NCBI RefSeq assembly: GCF_002994745.2
Contig: NC_037091.1
Location: 28,960,289-29,024,288, forward strand
DNA: 64,000 nucleotides
Source: Rosa chinensis
Lineage: Eukaryota > Streptophyta > Magnoliopsida > Rosales > Rosaceae
Direction of reading: 5' to 3'
The notes below the pieces were generated by a model. That model was not told where the DNA came from and did not search any database. It saw only the letters and a program-made list of their open reading frames with translations. Positions 10,246 through 23,479 of the stretch are shown piece after piece (within the stretch, counting starts at the first letter, position 1; each line of letters opens with the position of its first letter). Both the position numbers and the translations under genes were made by a program.

Positions 10246-13200
10246 TGTGGTGGCCCGAGGGAGGGGTCCCACAGCGCCGCGACCCCGAGCCAATGAGAAA
10301 CCGACATGTCACGAATGACACCCGATAACTCATCTACCCGAAATCGCAAGGCCTTTTTGGTTCAAACTATTGGTTTACAAAACACTTTCTTGGACAAGTC
10401 GTTATAGCAACCAAACAACACACTTTCCAAAGCGGAATTTGAAATGGGCTAAGAGTTTTGGGCTTGCAATCGGAGCCCAATTTGGAAAATAAAACAAATC
10501 ACTAAGTAACTACAGGCATGGGAGACGCGCCCCAGGGTTACGGGTCTCCCGGAATTTTTGGTAAGCGAGTAAATAATAAATAAATAAATTAGTAAGAAAG
10601 TAAATAAATAAGTTACTTCGAAATCCGATAATGGACCCAAAACCGTACTTTAGTAAAGACAAAGAGGAATACGCCAAGCCGGGCCATGTGCCTCTCCTAT
10701 ACGTTTCCCGACCACATGCTCAAAACCTGCACACTGTTGTAGGGGTGAGTTTTCGTCCTCGCATGCCCATTAGGGGCCGACCCAACCATGCTAGGTTTGA
10801 AAATAATAATATACTTGAAAATATTTACTACATAATATTGTGCACGTTTATCGAAAATACTTTATAAAGAGGCAACCACAAACATTTATCGCTTTTATAA
10901 AACATATGCAGTATGTTTCACATAACTTGGAGCTCCGAGATACTTACCGGCCGGCTAAAATAAAACAAATCGGTGACCGACCTGGTTCATCCTGAATTCG
11001 AGAACCGGCCAACTACTCTGTAGTACTTCTGACTAAAAGTAGCGAAAGTGTCCATTTCCTGGCCCTGAGTCTCCAATGACTGGTTCACTGTCTATACTTA
11101 TCTTTCCTTGACAAACATAGGGGCACGGCCCCCTTCGGAGGTTCACGGTTATCGACACCGTGGGATCCCTAGGAATCTACGCGTCTAGGTCCCATTCACT
11201 TTCAGGTCACAAGTATAAACATACAAGGGTACAGTATCTCAACATGCAAGTCTAGCCTCGATTTTCGTAATTAGCAATTATCAGTTCTAAAAACACATGT
11301 ATCACGAGGCATCGACTAATGAACAACCAAAAACGTTCTTGCAGGCAACATACTATCTTAGTATAGCATTCTACATATACTGAAAAGCCTCTAACAAGGA
11401 AGGGACAGCTCACCCACCTGGAATTGGAGTGCTCATCCACATTCAGGTTCGTTCTCGACTTTCGATCATTTGTTCAAATCCAAGTGCACACTCTCGAGTC
11501 CTTTATAATAAAATTAAACCAATAAGTTACTTGACTTCATTATAACTCGACTCAACTAACCGAGCAACCAAAACATTTACTTAATTTCCTTATAATCCAC
11601 CGGATTATCCTTTAATCGAACAATGATCTAGAACTTGTGTTTGTACAGATCTTCCTTTAATAGATAAATTCTATTACCCATTTCCAAATAATCCAAATGA
11701 CTAATGTAGCATTTGAATCATTCGAGATATGGCGATTGTATTTGACACTTTCACCTTCATTTCTTTACCCTTTTTACTTTAAGAAAACAAATGGCAAATT
11801 CCATTCCCGAACGTTCTACTAAAGACATTCTTATTTTACACTTCAACATTGATAACGAATTTTTGCTAATTCACAAGACCAACTTCCTCTATACTAAACT
11901 GATTTCATCTTTTTCCTCTAACATGCAAGGTTTCCAACACAACTCAAACAACAAGTACCACTTTCGTTTCTAATATTTCACATAACCATGATTTCACCGA
12001 GTACACACAATATACGGCAAAAACATATCCAAATACCTAAACCCTTACCATTCTTCTTTTCCAAACTAGAAGTCAATTCCAATTGCTGCAATTCCAACAT
12101 CACCAATCATTCAAATTCCTGGCAGACAATATACCATCAACAAATAACCTTCAACCAATATTTCACATCCAAAATAGAATTCGAGGTGCTTAACCATTTC
12201 TTGACATCAATCGAATTGACCCAACAACTTCTCTTTTCTCCAAAACTTCACAGAATGCAGAAATCCACCAAATCCTCACATAATTCAAATAAACGACAGA
12301 ATTATGACCTTTAATTCAATTCTTAACCAAACTCATACCCAACACTGAATTCTTGAATTCTTACCTTCCCAATTTCAACTGAAATTAACCCGGCAGCTCC
12401 TTCTCCTCCAACACTCCAAAAACGCAGAAATCCACAACCCCTCCAGAATCCGTATTGAGCTCCTGTCTCCATTCACCTCTGAGCTTGGGGTTCCAAACTC
12501 CAATCCAGAAAATCTAAGTTAGAAACCCACTTCTTTGCGAAATTAAACAAAGGCCTCAACACTAAACAAGGTGACGAAATCGAGCTTACCAGACGAAAGA
12601 GGTAAGTTAGTGGCTCTCAAGGCGGTGCTGGGTGGCTCTGGTCGAAATCAGAGGTCCAGGTTAGGGGCTATTCTTCTAGACCTTGAGGTGCTGACCCCAG
12701 GTATGGTGGTGGTTTGGCTCTTTTCGGATTGGAGACCGGAAAACAAAGACATGGGGAGCCGAGAGCTCCGGTGATGTTCGAACGGCGTCGTCAGGCATCG
12801 GTGGGCAGAGGGGCTTCGGGGTTTTGCTCCGCCTTGCTTGCTGAGTAGAAGGATGGCGGCAGAAGGGCAAGGAAATCGCCGGAAACTGGCGAGGCTCGAA
12901 GAACAGTGGTGTCGCAGCCGTGGGTTGTCGAGGTGGAGGCTACCGACGGTGCATGTCGGTGATTCTTGATAGGTTTAGATCAGAATTGGGTGCTGGTTCG
13001 ATTTCTGGTGGCGGTGTTAGGAGGTGGCGGCTGGAACCGGTGTTTTCCGGTGGTTGCAGAGGGAAGAAGAGAGAGTGTCGGGGGGAGAGAGAAGAGGACG
13101 CGGCTGGGAAAGGAGAAATGGAGAGAATGAGATTTTTGGGGTTTTCTATTCCTATTTATACTAGCGCGTGAGAAATGTCGAATTTGCCCTCACGTCAGAT

Positions 13201-13524
13201 TATGTAATACTCCCTGCTGATCGCTTTCGGGTTTTCGGGCTCGTAACTTTTATTCGTTTTTCACCAACGATTTCTCTAACGGACTCAATATTCAAATTCG
13301 CTACAACCCAATTCGTATCCTATTCCAATTTACTTCGACAATTTGTCTCGATAAATTCTAGTAACAATTTAGGCCCAAACTTAAATCACATGGCCCAAAT
13401 TAAAGGATCTCGTCACCAAAGAAATCTTCGAACTTAACTCCTTCACCTGAGTGACTTGTGAAAAAAAATCTTATTGGCTAAAAATTTGCCTTCAAAAATT
13501 AAACAAAATTTTCAGGGGCTCACA
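10246..13524 (+). mobile_element. Solo LTR 'B1', 3.28 kb, target duplication TCGAA
   Basis: It begins TGTGGTGGCCCGAG and ends GGGGCTCACA, and is flanked by perfect 5-bp duplications TCGAA (10241-10245 and 13525-13529), the hallmark of LTR-element integration. No gag or pol sequence is present, so it is best read as a very long solo LTR. A TATA-like stretch (CTATTTATACT) sits near 13148-13160, after a purine-rich GA segment. Its middle (about 10640-11440) matches 53760-54500 of the B2 copy ('GGGGCCGACCCAACC' and similar). Small open frames inside are not supported as genes. Confidence 0.75.
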
Positions 13525-13529
13525 TCGAA

Positions 13530-13770
13530 CTTTAGGCTCCCAGCCCTCAGAACAATATACTCCGGTTAATAATAACCGTCGAACTTCGGACACCCCCGTC
13601 CCCAGAACACAAACACTTCGGTTATCCTTAACCGTCGAACTTCGGACATCCCCGTCCTCAGAACACAAACACTCCGGTTATCCTTAACCGTCGAACTTCG
13701 GACATCCCCGTCCTCAGACAACAAACACTCCGGTTATCCTTAATCGTCGAACTTCGGACCTCTGTCCTCA
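13530..13770. repeat. Tandem repeat, unit about 56 bp, in LTR A
   Basis: About four and a half units, each starting near CGTCGAACTTCGGACA and ending in CTCCGGTTATCCTTAAC. One to two further diverged units lie at about 10150-10245, on the other side of B1, so B1 landed inside the array. Confidence 0.8.
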
Positions 13771-13943
13771 AAACCCTACATTCTCCACTCTATACATCCT
13801 CCAATGTAAATCATGAATAACAGCAAGAACTCATCAATCATGTTCATCACATTTAAATATGGTGAGTCACATTTCAATGCATATAAATAAATCATCATCA
13901 ATTCACACTCTTCAATGTCACACCAATTCGTATATAATCACGT

Positions 13944-13966
13944 AAATATATATATATATATATACA
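13944..13966. repeat. AT dinucleotide microsatellite
   Basis: A run of TA repeats within LTR A. Confidence 0.8.
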
Positions 13967-14319
13967 CGTAATCACCCACTCAGGAATGACCACTAATACC
14001 AACTATAGTTCACACAAGAAAATCGGGAAATTCATTTTGTATAATTAAATCATTTTACTTACCTATGGACCGTAGTTGATCAAGTCCATATAATTTAAAA
14101 CAAATATTTATTCCATAAATATTTTCACACAATTACCACAGAAAATAAAGTAATTAAAAGTACTCGGTTCGTAATATGAACCACGTGAGGTTTACTCACC
14201 TCTAAATTCCTGCTGCGTCTTCTTAACAGCTTAAACAATGATTCACCATCGTCCGCCAAATCAATCCATCGATCACCTAATCCAATACGATCTTAACTTA
14301 GCCAACAACTCAAAACATA

Positions 14320-14562
14320 ATTAAACGACGATCCAACGGTCGGATCGAAATTAACCGATAATCCAATGGTCGGATCCTCACAGATCGCCCTTAGGATCAT
14401 CCTCCTAAATTATCACGAAGATCCAACGGTCAGATCTTCCTGAATCGTCCTTATAAACATCTCCACAAAATTTTATGAAAATCCGATGGTCGGATTCTCA
14501 CAAATCACATTCCGAATCACTGTTTTGCAATTATACGAAGATCCAACGGTCGGATCTTCTCC
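14320..14562. repeat. Five spaced copies of a palindromic 17-mer in LTR A
   Basis: GATCCAACGGTCGGATC and variants (CAATGG, GATGG, GGTCAGATC) occur about five times at 30-65 bp spacing. The core GATCC...GGATC is a palindrome around ACGGT. Intervening sequence is only loosely conserved, so this is a phased motif array rather than a clean tandem repeat. Confidence 0.7.
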
Positions 14563-15094
14563 CATGACCACACAAGGTCACTGGGACAATCATACGATCA
14601 ACATATCAAAACTACAAGTCCATCGGACGGTCCGATCACAGATCATTAATCGAACAATCGAAATCGATCGAAATCGTAAAATTCATAACTAAATCATACA
14701 ATATCCAAAAAATGCGTATAATATATCGAAATGATCGTATTGAAATGTAGAATCTAAAAATGTAAAGAAATAACATTTTTGACCCCTAGAGGTGGCCAGA
14801 AAGGGCCGCCGGAGTTAGGGGCAGAGCCGCCGCCGACCACCGCTAATGGTGTCGGGGCCAAGATGCTCCTCTTCATCTCATCAAGCCCAACCACTTTCCT
14901 AACTAGCATGAAGTCTGAAAACAAAAGGAAGTGGTCGAAAATTACCTAGAACACTCGGGTTTGGCCGAAATTTTTCCAGAAACTGGTGAGGCCTCCGTTC
15001 GACGTAAAAAGCTTCACCACTCGACTCGATCCCTTCATGAAACTTGTTCATACCTTCAATCTGAGTTCACCAGTCCAAGAATCTTGAAGATTAG

Positions 15095-15586
15095 TGTGGG
15101 GGTGGTCAGCAAATTCGACCCTACAATTAAGGCGATTAAAGAGAAATAATAGCTGCAGTAAATGCAACAATTAATGTTAACCGTAAATGTGACGATAAAT
15201 GCGGCATTCAGTATGGCAATCATGGCCGCCAATAAGTGACGGTTATTGCAGAAATGAATATGGCCTTGATGACGGAGTGCCGCTCAAGTCGCTGCGACTT
15301 GCTGTGCAAGTTTACTTGCAGCCCACGCTGAAGTACACCTATAAATAGGCTGCTCGACATCGAGGTAATCCATCTGATTCCGATTATTTCTACTCCACTA
15401 CTAAGAAACATACTGACTTAGGCATTAGAGGGTTTTCTGCAGGTACCCCCCCTTCTCCTCGAGCCAACAGTCAAACTCCAGGTCAACGCTCAAGGGAAGC
15501 TTCTCGATTGTTCCCAGGTCAGCTCCCGCTCCAGTCCGCATTAATTGTTGGGTCAAACTCCTCTACGGAATTTTTCACCTCTAACA
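15095..15586 (+). repeat. 5' LTR of Tat element C
   Basis: 492 bp, begins TGTGGGGGTGGTCAG and ends CTCTAACA. A TATA box (TATAAATA, 15340-15347) is placed as expected for the element promoter. Confidence 0.93.
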
Positions 15587-15606
15587 AGTGGCGCCGTCTG
15601 TGGGAA
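15587..15606 (+). other. Primer-binding site of element C
   Basis: TGGCGCCGTCTGTGGGAA lies directly after the 5' LTR (15589-15606). Position and sequence are typical of tRNA primer-binding sites in Tat and other plant gypsy elements. The exact tRNA was not identified. Confidence 0.8.
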
Positions 15607-15623
15607 ACACTTTTCCCTAAAAA

Positions 15624-16911
15624 GTGATGGCGGGAGTTGCCCCTGACGGGATTCCATTTCTGTCACTGAGGACTGGTAGTGACGAAATTCTTCCCCTCCA
15701 GCCTCAGAACGGGTCCATCCCGAGTCCAATCGGCGACCTGAACTTGCCTCCGGCTGACGAAATGCAAAGGCTAAGGAAGGAACTCGAGCAATTGAGGAGG
15801 GAAAAGCAGGACAGCGAGGCTTGTCGACGACGAAAACTTGAAAGGTTCCTACAACTTGACAGTGATTTGTCAGACGACGACGCCGTCGGCGACCTCCATC
15901 AAACTAACAACGGAGTAGCAAACGCAGGCGCCAGCGGCGTTATGGGAGGAATCTTGGGTGGACCCCTCGTCGAGGGGGTGGGAGGCACGGCAAATGGGGG
16001 GCAGAACGGAGCTGGAATAGGCCAATCCAAAAGGGCGCGCAATGAATCGTGGCGCGAAAAGATGGAAAAAATGATTGATGCATGCAAACGTGCCGGCCCT
16101 CGAGAGCTGGCGGCAGAAATCGCAAGAGACGTTGGTAAGTCGCCGTTTACCGACGACATTTTAAACGCAGCAAAACCTCGCCGGTTTACCACGCCGTTAT
16201 TCCACAAATACGACGGAACAACCGATCCGGTAGACCATATCAAGGGGTACAAGCAACAGATGTCCATCGAGACAACCGACGAGAAACTAATGTGCAAGAT
16301 CTTCCCTTCCAGTCTCACGGGGCCGGCGTCAACATGGTTTCAAGACCTCAAGCCGCATTCCATACCAGATTTCGACACATTGAGCCGCGCTTTCATTGCA
16401 CAATACTTATGCAATCGCAAGCAAAAGAAGGATATGGCGACTCTGTTTAGTACCAAGCAAAAGCCAGGAGAAAAAGTAGGGAAATTTTTCGAAAGGTTTA
16501 AAGCCGAAATGCGCCATGTTAACTGTGATCCCCAATTTGCTGCGATCGCCTTCCGAGAGGGGTTGCTTTTGGGGACACCATTATACGAAAGTTTGTTGCG
16601 GGATCCGCCGAAAGACATAGACGACGTTATCACAAGGGTTGAGGGGGAGATCAGAATTGAAAGGGCCAAAGAGGCACGCGAGGCTCGTTACACCAGCGTT
16701 GTTGCCTCCGGAGATGAAAGAAGGCAAAATCGAGGCAACCACCCCGGCGTAAGGACGGACAACCGACACCACTACGAGGCAAAGCCTCGAACTCGCCCAC
16801 CGAAGGAATGGTTCACCTTAAGCCCTACGGCCATATTTAGGAAACACCAACATGAAGGGCTCTTCACTAAACCCTCACCTCAACCAGAGTCAAGAGACGC
16901 ATTCGAACGGA
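15624..16911 (+). pseudogene. gag: Gag of Tat element C, 5' part, cut by solo LTR D
   Basis: An open frame from ATG 15624 (or 15627) runs without a stop into the insertion. It has an N-terminal coiled-coil-like segment rich in Arg/Glu ('MQRLRKELEQLRREKQ'), a Gly-rich linker, then the retrotransposon Gag capsid domain ('KYDGTTDPVDHIKGY', 'GPASTWFQDL', 'KPGEKVGKFFERF'). Capsid protein packages the element RNA. The frame resumes at 19193 on the far side of the 2.3-kb insertion with a Cys/His segment ('YCPLHEAFGHGLSKC') typical of Tat Gag, so the break is due only to the insertion. After 16911 the apparent open frame is LTR sequence. Confidence 0.9.
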
Positions 16912-19187
16912 TGATGCGCTCAAAGCAAGCGCATAATTTAACCCTATAAATATCGTTAGTAGTATAAGCAAATAGGGATCGTTCTATTCCGGGGATTGAG
17001 GGTACACCTGTCATTGGCAAACAATTAAACAATTAAAATTAAAACAAAGTATAATATTTACAAAGATATTCACAAGGATAAACATTATTTACGAAAAAGG
17101 GGGGAGATTTTGTTTTTGGGTTTTGAAAATAAATTAAGTAAACAAAAGAATTAAAATGCAAAAACATAAATACAAAGATGGAATGAGAGAACAAAGATCA
17201 AAATCGAAACATATGATTAAAATTGACTCAAACCCTAATATTGTTCATCTAAGTCATGAGAAAGGAGTTGATCATGTGAAACATTCGAAAGCAAATGAAT
17301 TCCCATTTTTTACTTTTCAATGCTAATTAACCTAAGCGAAAGCACCTAGATTAATCCTATCAAACATGCAATCAAACCCTAGAAAGCTAGTCAATCATGT
17401 CATGTTTAACGCATTACACATAGAGAAAGGCTATCAACTCAAGTGTACAACTTAGTATGGAAAAGTCCACCTAATTGCAATTCTCTTTAATTAAATTCGA
17501 TCTTTGTACAAAACCTTTACTACTTTTATTCAAGTTTACACAAAACGAAAAGTCGATTTCATGCTCTTAAACCTATCAACATTCATATCAAAACCCTAAG
17601 TGTTTGCAACCACATAAGATTAAAATACAAAAGTTATCTAAAACGCAAATTTAATTAAACAAACTCACATAAGCAACTCTCGAATCACAATATATGAATC
17701 TGAAAATTCTCAATTAATCATAAAATTCCAGAAATTAATATTTGTTCAAACACATATGTCAACTAGAACAAAACCAACGAAATCAAAGCAAAGGTTACAA
17801 AGGAAAATCGGATTACACCGTGGATGAGGATGGGGATGGATGATTAATGTTGTGGTCTCTTGAATCTTGAAAGCAAGCTTCAAGGATGGTGGTGGATGAT
17901 GATGCTCACGGCAATTCTTCTTCTCCCTTGGCCTTGCTTGAACTCGTAGCTTGCTCTAGAGGATGGAGGAACTCACGGCTATGCTAAGAACTTTTCTGAT
18001 TTTTTTTCTAAAGTGTAAACGTCAAAGGAGAGGAACTCTTGACGTCTAGAGGAAGTGAGTTTATATAGGGAACGGCCAACTTGGTCACCAAGCCGTGTAA
18101 ACCTCACGGAATTAATCTGAAAATTCCACATAATTTCCTCCAATAATATCTTGCCAAATAAGCCCTATGAGGTGGTCCAACCAATCACAAAATTCCATTT
18201 AATTCCCTAATAATCTTGGCCGAAATACCATGGATATATTCTGATTTTATAATTTAAATTCGGCCAAAACTCCTTTAGGGAATATAGGAATGTATCTAGA
18301 CTTCTTTTGAGCTTTTCTTGGTCTCCACCTTTTTCTCTTTCCTTTTATTTCTCCCTTGAATCTTTCTTGGCATCAATCACCCTAGGGTTTCTTGATTTTC
18401 ACGTTGATTACCTCTTTATCTCTCTCCCTTTGCACGGCAAACACATAAAATTACTCCTCCAAGACATATCCTTCCTTGCATGGCATCAATCACCTTTATC
18501 TTTATTGATTTTGACGCCACTCCTTGTTTCTCTCATTACACATCACGGCAAGACACATAAGGCATCCCAAAAATATCTCATAACGTCACAAAACCCTAGC
18601 TCCCTTGGGCTTTTATCCATTTTTGCCGAAAATTCAATGTCTCTTGAGAATTCTTAGGCCTCCATGCGCCACCTTTATGCCATGTCATCATCTAGAGTCT
18701 TCAAGAAGCTTCTCTCATGCCATGTCACTTCATTAATTCGATCTCCACTCTTGGTTGGCTCAAGAGTCTTGTTTTGGCAAGTTTTCCTTTCTGGACAGGG
18801 TTTCCTGGTTGGACCAGGAAAGCTTCATTTCTTCATTTCTGCTCATTTGTGCTTCCTTTTGTACTTTATCTTGTCTCCCTCCAACGTTGGCTAGCTTCTC
18901 TCTCCATTTGTGAGCTCATTTCAGCTCATTTGTGACAAGGACCTGAAAATAGAAACTGTTAGTGAAAAATAGAAACTTCCCTAAAATGAAAAATGGCAAC
19001 TTTCCTAAACTGAAAATGGGAAACTTTCTAAAAATAAAAAATAGAAACTACAAAAATGGAAACTTTGTACAAATAGGAACTTTCCAGTCGAAGAATGGAA
19101 ACTTTCCTAAATAGGGTTTTATTAAGGAAATGGCGCAGAAAATGTAGGGAAATGCAGTTAAAACGTCGCATTAAAATGCTCCTATCA
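16912..19187 (-). mobile_element. Solo LTR 'D' (2.28 kb), Athila-like family, inside gag of C
   Basis: The plus strand starts TGATGCGCTC and ends GCTCCTATCA, the same termini as the LTRs of the Athila-like element at 37339-44992, so its transcription sense is minus. Flanking 5-bp duplications are ACGGA (16907-16911) and ATGGA (19188-19192), one mismatch. A block just inside the left end ('GGGATCGTTC', 'CCGGGGATTG', 'GGGTACACCT') is shared with that element, but the rest differs, so it is a related, not identical, family. A TATA-like TATATAAA on the minus strand lies near 18060. No internal region remains, so LTR-LTR recombination is inferred. Confidence 0.82.
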
Positions 19188-19192
19188 ATGGA

Positions 19193-22100
19193 CCAAATAT
19201 TGCCCTCTCCACGAGGCGTTCGGGCACGGGTTGTCCAAATGCGAAGCACTGCGGCCAGCCATCTCAGAGTTGATGAAGGCAGGGAAGTTGCGTGAATACC
19301 AATCCAACAGCCATGCCGATGGAGAAAGGGCAGCGGACAAGGTTGAAAGCAGAATCCCAGCAAAAGGCACGGAACCGATCATTAGAGAAATATTGGCCAT
19401 ACATGGAGCCCCTTATACCGCTGTGGAGGAGGAAGTGTGCTTAAGGTCGGAAACTCGCCAAGCAGAAAAGATTCGTCGAGTATGCCAGATCACGAATAGC
19501 CCCTTGGTGGGGCAGAACTCGGCCCCCACATCGGTAATTAGTTTCTTCGCAGCAGACACCGTTGGCATCCAATTTCCCCACCGGGATGCCTTGGTGGTGT
19601 CCACCCAAATCGCGGACTCCCTCGTGCGCCGGATAATGGTTGACGCCGGGAGCAGCGCCGATGTCATATTCTGGGAAGCATTTGAGCTGCTCGGAATAGA
19701 CAAGACACTCATCCATCCCAGCAGAGCCCCGTTGACGGCCTTTGAAGGTTCCGAAATCTGGCTTGTGGGCGAGATTTCATTACCAGTGACGATAGGAGGG
19801 AAAACTGTGAAGGTCGATTTCGTCATTGTCAAAAGGCCATCGGCCTACAATGCCATCCTAGGCATGGATTGGCTTTATAGGATGGGAGCCGAGGCTTCAA
19901 CTAGGTGTCAGGTACTCAAGTTTATTTCCGATGACGGCCAGCAGGTGATATCGGTTCGAGGCGATCAACTGCTCTCCAAGAAGTTGTATGCCATGGAAAT
20001 CAAACGCTCTCCGCCGCCAAATAAGGGTGAGGAGGATCCATCAGCATAGCAATTAACGGAGGACCTGCCAGAAGATGAGGAGCTTGAACCCGAACCAGCG
20101 ACCACTGAGCCACTTCGGGAAGAAGCCCTCGACGCTTCTAGCGAGAGGAAGGTACTGGTAGGCACCCTCCAAACTGAAGAGGAACGAGCTCGTTTATTGC
20201 AATTCCTGAGTGAAAATCAGGATGTGTTCGCATGGTCACACAAGGATATGCCTGGAATCGACCCGGGTGTCGCATGTCACAAGTTAAATATAGACCCAAG
20301 CTTCAAGCCTTACAGGCAGCGTCAACGACGTTTTGCCCCCGAGAGGAATAAGATTATCAGTGACAAGATTGACCGCCTCCTTGAGGTAGGCTTTATACTT
20401 GAAGTGTGGTGCCCAACTTGGATCTCAAACGTGGTGATAGTAAGAAAGAAGAATGGAAAATGGCGAGTGTGTGTAGATTATTCAAATCTAAATAAGGCAT
20501 GCCCTAAAGATTGTTATCCGCTCCCCAAGATTGACCAACTCGTGAACGACACTGTCGGGTGTGAGCGTCTATCTTTCTTGGATGCATATTCCGGTTATAA
20601 CCAAATACCTATGGCCCCTGAAGATCAAGAGAAAACAGCGTTCATTTCAGAACGAGGCCTGTATTGCTATACAGTCATGCCGTTCGGCCTTACCAACGCC
20701 GGTGCGACCTATCAGAGGCTCGTCAATCGAATGTTCAAAGATTTACTTGAGAAAACCATGGAAGTTTACATCGATGACATGGTGGTTAAAAGCAAGCATC
20801 AGAAGAATCACATAGAGCATTTACGGGAAGCATTCGAGATACTAAGGCAGTATGGCATGAGGCTCAACCCGACCAAATGCGCGTTTGGGGTATCATCAGG
20901 ACAGTTTTTGGGACATCTTGTGAGTAAAAGGGGGATTGAGCCGAACCCAGAGAAGGTCGAAGCCATCGTGCAAATGCGCGACCCAGAGACGAAAGAGGAT
21001 ATACAAGTGTTAACCGGTCGTATCGCCGCATTGAGTCGCTTTATTTCTCAGCTAAATGACCGATGTAAACCCTTCTTCCGTGCATCAAAAAATAAGCAAG
21101 CCAACTTTTGGGGACCAGAGCAGTCAGAAGCGTTGGCTAAATTGAAAAAATACCTATCTGGCAGACAGTTTCTCTCTGTACCCCGCGATGGCGAACCCCT
21201 CTGCGTTTACTTGGCAATATCAGATGTGGCAACTAGCGCCGCTTTGTTCAGGGAAGAGGGATATCGGCAGGAACCCATAGCCTATACGAGCCGCAGCCTC
21301 CTGGATGCCGAAACAAGGTACTCCCCGTCCGAAAAAGTAATCCTCGCCTTGGTTACGGCAAAAAGGAAGTTGCGACAATACTTCGAGGGGCATAGCATCA
21401 CAGTATACACCAATTTGCAGATTCGTGCCATCCTGTCAAAACCAGACACATCCGGAAGAATGGCCAAATGGGCAATCGAGCTAAGTGAATTCGACATTAC
21501 ATATAAGCCAAGGTCGGCGCTCAAGGGTCAGGCGTTAGCAGATTTCTTGGTTGAGGGTCACTTCCCAGCATCGATCCCTGAGATCTCGTGGCAGGACCCA
21601 TTTTGGGAGATGCACATCGACGGTGCATCCAATTTCTCAGGAGCAGGGGCAGGCATTTTACTTCAAAGTTCCAAAGATGTCCAGATCGAGTGCCCGGTTC
21701 ATCTCAATTTTCCGGCATCAAACAACGTGGCTGAATATGAAGCTTTGGTAACAGGCTTAACCCTGGCAAAGAAGCTACGAATCCGACGCTTGCAGGTATA
21801 TTCCGACTCACAACTGGTTGTCAGCTTATCTAATGACAACTACGCCGCCAAGGACGAACGTATGTCCAGTTACCAAGACTTGGTTCGAGATTTGATGCGC
21901 GGGTTCGAGCAACTTTCACTGGTCAAAGTACCTCGTGAGAAGAATTCCCGTGCGGATGAGTTGGCTAAAGCTGCTTCAGGTTGCACGGAGGTCATCAACA
22001 TCGTTAAGATCGAGGTGCTCGAAGGACCAAGCATTGAAGGGAACAAGCCGCGATGACAAGTCCTGGCGGTTGACTCAATTCCGAACGACTGGAGAGGTCA

Positions 22101-23327
22101 AATTGTGAATTACCTTGAATTTGGCATACAACTAGACGATCCAATTGAGGCCAGAGAACTCAAGATGAAGGCTGTACGGTACCTAGTTGTCGAGGACGAA
22201 CTTTTTAAACGCTCATTTTTCAGACCCCACCTTCGATGCCTGGGACCTTCTCATGCAAGCCTCGTCCTTGAAGAAATTCACGAAGGGTCATGCGGGGCAC
22301 ACCTTGGCGGCAGGACCCTTGCTCATAAGATCCTCTCTCAAGGATACTATTGGCCATATCTCTCGCGGGAGGCCGAACAATATGCCAAGAAATGCAAGCA
22401 ATGCCAACGGCACGCTCCAGTAAGCCATTCGCCTGCCGAAGAGCTTCATGCATTATCCGGCCCATGGCCTTTCGCTAGATGGGGCATGGATATAGTCGGC
22501 CCCTTACCAACGGCACCAGGAGGACTCAAGTACGCGCTACTTGCTCCTGAATACCACACGAAATGGGTCGAAGCAGATTCATATGACACGATAACGGGAG
22601 AGACCGTGGCAACATTCACATGGAGGAACATTATATGTTGATTCGGTATCCCGCGGTATATTATATGCGACAATGGAACACAATTCAACAACCAGAAGTT
22701 TAGAGCTTTTTGTAACCGACATGGGATCACATTGCGTTTTTCCTCACGGAGTTACCCACAAGGTAACGGCCAAGCCGAAATAACAAATCGTACTATTTTC
22801 GACGGAGTCAAGCGGCGATTGGAGCGTAAATGAGGCAAATGGAGTGAGGAGTTGCAACATGTTCTTTGGGCCTATCGCACCACACGTCGGAAGCCAATCG
22901 ATGAAACTCCGTATGCCTTGACTTATGGTATGGAGGCTGTCATCCCTACTGAAATCATTCTCCCTACAGTCAGAACTCTTACCGTTGAAAAGGGCGATAA
23001 CGAGGAGCAAATAACAAGGCACCTGGATCTCCTCGATGAAAGGCGAGAAGCCGCCGCCATTCACCTTGCCAATTATCAGAATCAAGTGGCAAGATATTTC
23101 AACAAAGGTGTCCGGCCGCGCGCGTTCCGGGTGGGAGAACTTGTTCTGAAAAGGGTGGTCGAGGATATCAAAGACACAGCGCGGGCAAATTCAAACCTGT
23201 TTGGGAAGGGCCTTACGAGATAACGGAAGTCTACAGCAAGGGGGCATACCGAATCCGGAATATAGACACTGGACGTGCACTACCTCGCCCGTGGAATGCT
23301 ATCTATTTGAAAAAATATTACAGTTAA
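19193..23327 (+). pseudogene. pol: Gag end and Pol (protease, RT, RNase H, second RNase H, integrase) of Tat element C
   Basis: One continuous frame with domains in order: Cys/His end of Gag; aspartic protease ('IMVDAGSSADVIF', about 19640); reverse transcriptase ('FLDAYSGYNQI', 'VMPFGLTNAGATYQR', 'YIDDMVVKS', about 20390-20910); Ty3-type RNase H (to about 21540); second RNase H ('HIDGASNFSGAGAG', 'NNVAEYEALV', 'YSDSQLVVS', 21610-21990); integrase with the H-H-C-C zinc site ('CKQCQRH', about 22400), 'GMDIVGPLP', 'CDNGTQF', 'YPQGNGQAE', and a WEGPY-type end near 23200. Nonsense codons interrupt it at 20047-20049, 22054-22056, 22639-22641 and 22831-22833, and there is a frameshift near 23185. 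Active-site residues are otherwise conserved, consistent with recent death. Confidence 0.93.
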
Positions 23328-23479
23328 GAGGTGCCTGGATGGGGTGGTGACACAGGTAACGTCGTTTCCTTCCTTTATATTGTTGTATTCCACATGTTGT
23401 TCACGATTTTTTTGTCCTGCTGTATTCGAACTACGTTTTGTGGTTGTTGGGATAATGCGATGTTGTTTGTTTCCACTTG

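Noticed and set aside
18307..18935. Open frames of 72-116 codons in solo LTR D
   Set aside because: Hydrophobic translations of T-rich LTR sequence; no conserved start or domain.
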